NCBI GenBank assembly: GCA_007119395.1 | Contig: SKPS01000010.1 | Coordinates: 1-15,710 of the forward strand | DNA from: Lentimicrobiaceae bacterium | GTDB taxonomy: Bacteria; Bacteroidota; Bacteroidia; Bacteroidales; SKPS01 | Length of the DNA: 15,710 nt | Reading direction: 5' to 3' | Part shown: positions 7,005 through 13,900 of the stretch, piece by piece | Position numbering within the stretch: the stretch's first letter is position 1 | How the letters are laid out: each line of letters opens with the position of its first letter | Made by a program: the position numbers and the translations under genes | Notes under the pieces: generated by a model | Databases searched by the model: none | Seen by the model: only the letters and a program-made list of their open reading frames with translations | What the model was told of the DNA's origin: nothing

Positions 7005-8456
7005 CTATGTGGTATTATGGGTTGCCCGGTTGTTGTTGGTGTATAGTGAAACGGTCACCATGCAAATGATGGCGAAGGTGATACCGAAGATATTGGGGTC
7101 GAGGCCATAGGGGAGGGGGGTGTCGAGAATGGTGAGCACCAGCGTGGTGGTTCCGCCGCTGAGCATGGCCGTGAAGGCGGCTGCCGGGGTGGCTCTTTTC
7201 CAGAAGAGCCCGGCGATGACCGGCACAAAGAGTCCGCTTACCATGAAGGCGTAGGAGTACAGCATCAGCTCCAGCACGTTCTCCATGGCAAAGGCCAGCA
7301 GCAACGCGAGGGTACCGAGGAGCAGGGTGAGCAACTGGGATATTCTGAGGTTCCTTTTATGGTTTTCAGGTATTCTGAAGAACTTTTGCAGGATATCGGT
7401 CAACACATTCCCTGAGGCGGCCATCAGACAACTGTCGGCTGTTGACATCACGGCCGAGAAGTAGGCGGCCAGCATCAGCCCCATAAGTCCTGCCGGCAGC
7501 ACGGTGCGTAACAACATCGGAAGGCCCATCTCCGCATCAAACTCCATTCCGGGCACATAACCCATGTATTCGAACATATGGTTTTCAAAAGCCACCCTGG
7601 CAAAGAGTCCGAGGAGTACACCCATAAAAGCCATCATCGGCCACTCCAGGATACCGGCAAAATACCACGCCCTTTGCGCCGTTTTGGCGTCCCTGGTGGC
7701 ATAGATGCGCTGGTATAGGGTCATCCCTACAAACCAAACAGGGATAATCGTCACAGACCAGTTGACAATGGTTTGCCAACTGATGTTGGTGAGCTTCATA
7801 AACTCAGGTGGCAGCGTATCGGCGATACCCTGGTACCCTCCCACATATTGATAGCCCAGGGGGATGCCGATAAAGATCAATCCTCCCATCAGAATCATCC
7901 ATTGAAAGGTATCTGTATAGATCACCGCTTTCAGTCCACCCATCACGGTGTACACCACTGCAATCACCCCCATCACGATCAGGGCGGTGTTCAGATCCAA
8001 TCCCTGGAAGGTGGCGGAGGCGAGTTTGGCTCCGGCGAGCATTTGTGAGCTGGTGAATCCGATGTAGCCGATGGCTGAGATAAAACCAGCCAGGATGGCC
8101 ACCTCTTTGGAGAACAAGTGTAGGAATATTTGGGGGAAGGTGAGCAGTTTAAACCGTGACGAAAGTTTGGCGACTTTCGGGATGAGCACCACAGCGCTGA
8201 GCCAGGCACCGATCAGTCCGGTGAAGAGCATCCAGCTTCCCGATACCCCCATCAGAAACCCCAGGCCTCCCAAGCCAATAGAGAAACCTCCCCCTACGTC
8301 GGTGGCAACCACAGAAAGCCCAACGTGGAAGCTGCCCATTTTACGGCCACCAACGTAGTAGTCGTCGGTGCTCTTGTTGCGACGCAGAAAATAGATCCCG
8401 ATACCCAGTACCAGAAGAATGTAAACGATAAACACGATAATATCAAGCCAATGCAT
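7005..8456 (-). CDS. Sodium:solute symporter (SSS family)
   Basis: The 483-residue protein is almost wholly hydrophobic, with about 13 membrane spans beginning at residues 4-24 (LDIIVFIVYILLVLGIGIYF). It should couple sodium entry to uptake of a small solute. Family signs are STDDYYVGGRKMG after the first span (29-41), VMGGLKAVIYTDTFQ (171-185), and the sodium-site segment AAYFSAVMSTADSCL (330-344), where S338 and T339 match the Ser/Thr pair used in PutP-like transporters. Length is normal and no break is seen. The substrate cannot be named; the co-directional amidohydrolase and racemase suggest an amino acid, acyl amino acid or small peptide. The start ATG at 8456 is the only sensible one. 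A candidate promoter lies about 70 bases upstream. Confidence 0.93.
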   Translation of the reverse strand: MHWLDIIVFIVYILLVLGIGIYFLRRNKSTDDYYVGGRKMGSFHVGLSVVATDVGGGFSIGLGGLGFLMGVSGSWMLFTGLIGAWLSAVVLIPKVAKLSSRFKLLTFPQIFLHLFSKEVAILAGFISAIGYIGFTSSQMLAGAKLASATFQGLDLNTALIVMGVIAVVYTVMGGLKAVIYTDTFQWMILMGGLIFIGIPLGYQYVGGYQGIADTLPPEFMKLTNISWQTIVNWSVTIIPVWFVGMTLYQRIYATRDAKTAQRAWYFAGILEWPMMAFMGVLLGLFARVAFENHMFEYMGYVPGMEFDAEMGLPMLLRTVLPAGLMGLMLAAYFSAVMSTADSCLMAASGNVLTDILQKFFRIPENHKRNLRISQLLTLLLGTLALLLAFAMENVLELMLYSYAFMVSGLFVPVIAGLFWKRATPAAAFTAMLSGGTTTLVLTILDTPLPYGLDPNIFGITFAIICMVTVSLYTNNNRATHNTT

Positions 8457-8526
8457 GTTGGAAGCGGTTTAACAGTTATGCAAAATGGGAAACCAATCAG
8501 ACTCTTACATCAAGGATCGATGATGA

Positions 8527-8534
8527 CAAAGATA
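8527..8534 (-). promoter_or_regulatory. Candidate Bacteroidota -7 promoter element
   Basis: The minus strand reads TATCTTTG, a perfect match to the Bacteroidota primary-sigma -7 consensus TAnnTTTG. Transcription would start near 8520, giving a leader of roughly 65 bases before the symporter ATG. No TTTG is present at the -33 position; that region (about 8554-8560) is occupied by the heptamer repeat. An 8-base match with two free positions can occur by chance, so position is the main support. Confidence 0.45.
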
Positions 8535-8541
8535 GTAAATT

Positions 8542-8575
8542 TTGGCTGTTGGCTGTTGGCTGTTGGCTGTTGGCT
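8542..8575. repeat. TTGGCTG heptamer tandem repeat (about 4.9 copies)
   Basis: Four perfect TTGGCTG units begin at 8542, 8549, 8556 and 8563, followed by a partial TTGGCT at 8570-8575. The tract is uninterrupted and sits 7 bases upstream (minus-strand sense) of the candidate -7 element. Perfect short tandem repeats of this sort are prone to copy-number change by slippage. Confidence 0.97.
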
Positions 8576-8605
8576 TTTTATCTGCCTGAAATCAAATCAT
8601 TTATC

Positions 8606-8624
8606 ATTCATAATTATTATGAAT
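8606..8624. repeat. Perfect 19-base palindrome over the uvrC stop codon
   Basis: ATTCATAATTATTATGAAT has 9-base arms around a central T. It contains the uvrC TAA (8617-8619) and the last codons of the gene. It is AT-rich and not followed by a T-tract on the minus strand, so it is not a standard intrinsic terminator. It could stabilise an mRNA 3' end or be a protein-binding site. Confidence 0.8.
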
Positions 8625-10434
8625 TCCGCTTGATTTTCTCAAACAGCAGTTTCGCTTTGGCGGGACCGATCAGTTTGGCTATTTCCTCTTCGCCGGCTTC
8701 GGTGATTTTCCGGATCGATTTGAATTTGGCGAGCAGCTTATTGGCTGTTTTGTTGCCGATACCGGGTAGATCGGTCAGTCCGGTGCCAGTGATCTCTTTC
8801 TCACGCTTTTCGCGGTGGTGGCTGATGCCAAAACGGTGCGCTTCGTTGCGGGCATGCTGAATCACCTTGAGGGTCTCTGAACGCTTGTCGATATGCAACG
8901 GTATGGGATCGTCAGGAAAGTAAATCTCTTCCAGCTTTTTGGCGATTCCTATAATGGCCGTTTTGCCCCGGATGCCCAACCGGTCCAGGCTCTTGACGGC
9001 ACTGCTGAGCTGCCCTTTGCCACCATCCACAATGATAAGTTGCGGCAATGTCTTCTCCTCTTTCAACAGCCTGGCATACCTGCGGTACACCACCTCCTCC
9101 ATCGAGGCAAAATCGTCGGGGCCCTCAACGGTTTTGATGTTGAAGTGGCGATACTCGCTCTTTGCCGGTTTGCCGTTCCTGAACACCACCATGGCGGCTA
9201 CCGGATTGGTGCCCTGTAGATTTGAGTTGTCGAAACACTCGATATGGATCGGCTCTTCAGGTAGACTCAGGTCGTGTTGCATGGTCTGCATGATACGTCG
9301 TGTGTGTCGCTCCGGATCAACAAGGTCCTGGCGTTTCCTTTTCTCAAGGATATAGTATTTCAGGTTTTGCTGCGACAGCTCCAGCAGTTTCTTCTTGTCA
9401 CCCAACTTAGGAACCGTAATCAAAGGGGACGGTGATGGCATGCTGATGTCAAACGGCAGTATCAATTCAGGCGCCTCACTGTGAAAACGGTTCCTGATCT
9501 CTGTAACGGCAAACAGCATCACCTCCTCACGGCTCTCCTCCAGCTTGAACTTCAGGTTGGCATGGTGTGACTGTACAATGGCTCCATCGATCACACGCAG
9601 GTAGTTCACCGTGGCCTGATCCCCTTCGGCAAACCACGAAAAGACATCCACATCACGGATTTTGGGATTCACCACGGCCGACTTGCTTCGGAATTTTTCG
9701 AGCAGCAACAGCCTCTCTTTCACCTGCTGGGCTTTTTCAAAGGCCATTTCAGCAGCCAGTTGATCCATTGTGCTGCGCAAGGCTTTGATGACCTGGGTGA
9801 TGTTTCCACGAAGGATGTGCTTGATCTCGGCGATGCCCAGGCGGTAATCCTCTTCCGTTTGCTTCCCCTCGCATGGCCCTTTGCAGTTTTTGATATGGTA
9901 CTCCAGGCACACTTTGAACTTGCCCCTGTTGATGTTCTCTGCCGTTAGCCTGTGCTTGCAGGTGCGCAACGGATAGAGCTGACGAATCAGATCCAGCAGG
10001 TTGTTCATCACCCGCACCGAAGCGTAAGGGCCGAAATAGTCTGATCCGTCGTTGATTCTGTTACGGGTGCTGAACACCCTGGGGAAAGGCTCGTTTTTAA
10101 TGCATATCCAGGGGAACGACTTGTCGTCTTTCATCTGGATGTTGTACCGTGGCTGGAACTCTTTGATCAGATTGTTCTCCAGCAGCAGTGCATCCAGTTC
10201 TGTTTCAACCACAATGTGGTTGATGGATGCCACCTTTCGCACCATCACGGCTACCTTGCCTGATGACGACCGCTCTTTGGTGAAGTAGGAAGTGACCCGC
10301 CTCCTGAGGTGTTTGGCTTTGCCGATGTAAATCACCTCCCCTTCACTGTTGAAAAAGCGATAAACTCCCGGCGTGCCGGGAAGCGATTTTATGGTGGTTG
10401 AGAGATGGGTGTGGTCTTTGAAAGACTTAATCAC
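8617..10434 (-). CDS. uvrC: UvrABC excinuclease subunit C
   Basis: UvrC makes both incisions around a DNA lesion during nucleotide excision repair, working with UvrA and UvrB. The 605-residue protein is complete. The GIY-YIG nuclease spans about 17-95 (PGVYRFF, VIYIGKAKHLRRRV, LLLENNLI). Four cysteines, C159, C176, C184 and C188, match the iron-sulfur cysteine pattern reported for UvrC. The UVR helical motif is near 215-250. The RNase H-like nuclease has D402 (IECFDNSN), D470 (IIVDGGKGQL) and H533 (NEAHRFG). Helix-hairpin-helix motifs end the protein (LTDLPGIGNKTANKLLAKF). The start is GTG at 10434, inside the end of gldH (8-base overlap), preceded by AAGAAGGA four bases upstream; no upstream ATG fits the family N-terminus. 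Expression is probably coupled to gldH. Confidence 0.98.
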   Translation of the reverse strand: MIKSFKDHTHLSTTIKSLPGTPGVYRFFNSEGEVIYIGKAKHLRRRVTSYFTKERSSSGKVAVMVRKVASINHIVVETELDALLLENNLIKEFQPRYNIQMKDDKSFPWICIKNEPFPRVFSTRNRINDGSDYFGPYASVRVMNNLLDLIRQLYPLRTCKHRLTAENINRGKFKVCLEYHIKNCKGPCEGKQTEEDYRLGIAEIKHILRGNITQVIKALRSTMDQLAAEMAFEKAQQVKERLLLLEKFRSKSAVVNPKIRDVDVFSWFAEGDQATVNYLRVIDGAIVQSHHANLKFKLEESREEVMLFAVTEIRNRFHSEAPELILPFDISMPSPSPLITVPKLGDKKKLLELSQQNLKYYILEKRKRQDLVDPERHTRRIMQTMQHDLSLPEEPIHIECFDNSNLQGTNPVAAMVVFRNGKPAKSEYRHFNIKTVEGPDDFASMEEVVYRRYARLLKEEKTLPQLIIVDGGKGQLSSAVKSLDRLGIRGKTAIIGIAKKLEEIYFPDDPIPLHIDKRSETLKVIQHARNEAHRFGISHHREKREKEITGTGLTDLPGIGNKTANKLLAKFKSIRKITEAGEEEIAKLIGPAKAKLLFEKIKRNS

Positions 10435-10921
10435 GTGATCCTTCTTTGGACCTGCGGACCTCTAATCCAAGACGACTGATACCCCGCAGGTAAAAATTGT
10501 TGCCGGTCAGGTTCTGTATCTCTACAATGTAGGTTCCACGTTCATTGAACTTGTACTCATCAAACAGCCGGAATGTGTAATCCCATACCTCACCCGACTG
10601 CTCCCCTCTCCGATGGAGGTTCTCGTCAACAAGATAGATCTTCCGAACGTTGATGTTCTCTTGCCCCGAAGGAGCGTATATGTTGATGCCCACCTCCAGG
10701 TATTGGTGTGGATAATCGCCGGTGTAACGAATCGGGATATCGATGTCGTATCGTTGTTCCTCATCTTCAATCTCCACTTCAAAACGAAGGTCCTCTTCAA
10801 TTCTTTGCCATGTATTGTCGGTGAAATTGTACACTTCTTCAAAGAGAGGCCCCCGGTTACAAGATGAGAAAACGATAACCAGTGTCATAAGAAGCAATGC
10901 GCTTTTCTTTGCCATTTTCAT
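10427..10921 (-). CDS. gldH: GldH-like gliding motility lipoprotein
   Basis: This small exported protein of 164 residues starts with a lipoprotein signal: KK, a hydrophobic run LLLMTLVIV, then FSSC with the lipidated cysteine at C21. After cleavage about 144 residues remain. The body follows the GldH pattern: FEEVYNFTDNTWQ near the lipidation site, DIDIPIRYTGDYPHQYLEVG (about 60-79) and the closing GISRLGLEVRR. In Flavobacterium, GldH is a lipoprotein needed for gliding linked to type IX secretion; many non-gliding Bacteroidota also carry it, so gliding is not proven here. ATG at 10921 is used; a second ATG two codons later would leave the signal intact. The gene overlaps uvrC by 8 bases and follows the giant T9SS protein by 68 bases. 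Assignment rests on remembered family pattern, so it is less certain than uvrC. Confidence 0.68.
   Translation of the reverse strand: MKMAKKSALLLMTLVIVFSSCNRGPLFEEVYNFTDNTWQRIEEDLRFEVEIEDEEQRYDIDIPIRYTGDYPHQYLEVGINIYAPSGQENINVRKIYLVDENLHRRGEQSGEVWDYTFRLFDEYKFNERGTYIVEIQNLTGNNFYLRGISRLGLEVRRSKEGSRD
10439..10446 (-). promoter_or_regulatory. Ribosome-binding site deciding the uvrC GTG start
   Basis: The minus strand reads AAGAAGGA, then TCAC, then the GTG at 10434. This purine-rich site lies within the final codons of gldH and supports the GTG start and translational coupling. Many Bacteroidota genes lack such sites. Confidence 0.5.
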
Positions 10922-10989
10922 AAGTGCTAAGGTGTATCCTGTTGATTAAAAATTCAGGAGGTGAAATTACAAAAAAATGGTGAATCGGA

Positions 10990-13900
10990 TTAGCGCAACA
11001 CGGTTACAATGCCGTTATGGAATTTGCTACCGGGTGTAGCTTTCTGTCCAAAGCCATTGTATTCAACTGTATAGAAGTAGGTTCCATCGGGCACCGGATG
11101 GCCATTTGTTGTGCCATCCCATTTCTCATAGGGGTCATTGGATGCGAACACCACGGTGCCCCATCTGTTGTACACAATCAGCTTGTAATTGAACACATTC
11201 TGGTGGATGGGGTAGAAGTAATCGTTGTAACCATCGGCATTGGGGGTGAACACATTGGGGAATTGAAGCAGTGGCGGGCAGTCGAACAGGTAGATGGTGT
11301 CGTGGTTGGTACAGGTTCTGAGTGTGATGGTAACATGGTATGTACCCCCTTTGGTGGCGGTGAACTTGCTGTCTGTTGAGCCATCCTGCCACAGGTAGCT
11401 GTCGAAACCGGGTCCTGGTGTAAGGATGAGTTGTTCTCCAAGACAGATCTCAGCATCCTCACCAAGCCAAATATAAGGGATGGTGTCAATCGAGATGTGC
11501 AAGGTGTCGGGGTCGCTTCTGCACCCATCGGCATCTTCAACCATAATCACCACAGTGGTTTCCTGGTTCACGAAGTGAGTTTGTCCGCCGGGCTGGCCGT
11601 CCCACCAGTAGAAAACAAAGTTGGGTGAAGCATCCAGCAATATCCCCGGCGTATCTTCACAGAAGCTGGTATCGTTCAGGGGTGCTATTACCGGTGGAGG
11701 TTGCTCCACCAGCAAGGTGTCTCTGCCGTTGCATCCCGTTGACCCGTAAATGTTTATGATGTACTGCCCTGAGGTGAGATCGCTAACGTTCAGGTCCGTG
11801 GCGCCATGAGACCAGTGCGCGGTGTAGGTGCCAACAGTATCCTGAATCGTTACATTGATCCACCCTGTGCTGTCACCATAGCAGATGTTGTGACCAATGG
11901 TGTACAGAGGCTTCACATTGCAGAAAACAATGATGGAGTCTACTACTACGCAGTTGCCTGCGTAGGTCACTGTTACATAATATGTGTCAGGTTGTGTAAC
12001 GATGATGGATGGAGTGGTTTCACCGGTAGACCAGAGGTAGGTTGTACCTGGTCCGGCATTGAAGTTCACGGTAGAGAGGGTCACGGAGGTGCCGATCGTA
12101 AACTCAATATCAGGCCCCAGTCCAAATATATAACCCGGCGAGTTGGAGAAGTCCCACCCTGTGTTGTTAGAGATATCGCTGCTGTTGTCACCGGCAAAGA
12201 AGGTGGCGCTGCCTGTGGCTGCAATATCACGGATGTGGAGGAAGTCACCTATTACACTACCGGCGGGCTTATGCACAGTGGCCTGTTGCCCCAGCACTGT
12301 TGATTGCAAGGTGAGAGGGAAGCAGTTGTTGCCCCTGAGCAACCAGTAGTCGTTGATGGTTTGTGTTTTGTTGTATTCGAGTTGATAGAGGTTTCCCGGC
12401 ATAAACAACAGGGAGTCAAAGGTGTGTTCTCCCAGGATAAAAGCGCTGTTGTTGACAAGGACTCTGTTGTAGGAGACGGGTATTGCGTTGCACCGTAAGG
12501 TGCACGCCTGGTCGGTGCCCAACAGGGAGACGTTGTGGTAGTCAAACCCCGGACCGTTTTCACTGATCATTTGTGCTGTATTGGCTGTCAGCATGATATG
12601 TGATTGGCCGGCATCAAACTGCATGTTGTTGCCGTTGATTCTCCAGATGTTGTTGAGCACCACATCGCTGTTGCCCAGTGTAAGTCCTCTGGTGTTGTTC
12701 ACTGCAGAGATATATGCTCTGGCGCTGATAGGCTGGCTGTTGGTGTTCAGGTGTCCGTGGGTGTGCATGATGGTCTGTGACGCCACAAAGGGGCTTTGGA
12801 TGGTCCATTCCCCACCGGCGCCCATAAACTCCACTATTTGTCCAAACACCTGTCCACCGGGGTCAATCGTATGGCCCGTGGTAACGGCTTTGAAACGTAC
12901 GGCTGCATTGAACTCACCGTTGATGGCAGTGTCAAGGAGTAACGAGCCATGGATCTCAAGAGGCACGCCTGACTGCAAAAAGGTTGGCTGGCCGGTAAGA
13001 TTGATCCATTGCATGTCATGACACTCTGCAAAGCCTTGGTTTAGCCACACGGTATCATCAGGGTTCTGAAATGAGTTTTGGTCAAAGAAGACATTGTCGC
13101 GCCAGGTCGGGATACAAGCCCCCCCTGGTCCGCCACTAGAATAAGACCAATGGGTAGAGTCCCACCATTCACCCTGGCCATTGACCCAATAAAGGTCTAC
13201 AGGTCCAACGGTGGTGATCACCCAGTTGGTGTTTCCCCCATCGTCGAATGAACCGGCTGCCTCGTAGAGGGATGGCGGCATTCCGTAACACCCTTGCAGC
13301 GTCACATGTGACACCTCTGCTAACGGAGAGAGGTTTTGGAAGTAATAGGGGGGCGGGGTGGAACCGATCGCAGTAAAGGAGATGGGCAAAAAGCAAGTGC
13401 CCTCGGCTTCAAGGTACGAAAAGGTCTGGGTAGAGCCTCCGTTGAAGCCATAGCTCTTGCCGGGAGAGAGGAAGAGAGAGTCATAGCTGAAGGAGCCACG
13501 GAAGCGACCCCCTCCGTAGAAACGTGCCACATGAAACGACACATACACGCTGTCTGACATCATGTCCCCGTTACTTTGAGGATTCAGGAAGCTGATGTTA
13601 TGGTATTGAATCGGGATCTGGGTCGAAGAGGTGTTAAAGAATGGTTGTACACCGGGACTTTCAAACTTGAGGTGTGATCCTCCTCCAAAGAAGAGCAGAG
13701 AGTCGTGGTTTAACACCCAGGTTTGTTGGAAGCCGGTTATGGTGACTTCAACGTTGGTGATGTCAAGGGTTCTTTCTGATGTGCCCGGTGAGCGAAGAGC
13801 TCCCGTTTGAATGGTTTTGTTGGCTGCGAGCAGAGCCCCATACCTCAGGAGGATGGCTGACTGCACCAAAAGGGTGTCGGTGACTTGCCAACTGCCTCCA

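Larger units (their letters stand above)
8457..8616. other. Intergenic region upstream of the symporter operon
   Basis: This 160-base gap lies between the end of uvrC and the start of the symporter gene, both on the minus strand. It holds a heptamer tandem repeat, a -7 type promoter match and the left half of a palindrome that reaches into the uvrC stop codon. No small gene was recognised. Confidence 0.7.

Noticed and set aside
10956..10964. Minus-strand TCACCTCCT, identical to the 16S rRNA anti-Shine-Dalgarno core, in the gap before gldH
   Set aside because: A nine-base match in one short gap is weak evidence, and no structure or regulatory context was visible.
10956..11039. Small plus-strand ORF after an AGGAGGTGA sequence (ATG at 10977)
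   Set aside because: It would encode only 20 residues, the spacing to the ATG is about 15 bases, and it runs into the end of the giant gene on the other strand.
11806..12303. Plus-strand open frame of 165 codons opposite the giant protein
   Set aside because: The minus strand here encodes clear PKD-like and SprB-type domains in an unbroken frame; the plus frame has an unnatural composition and no motif.
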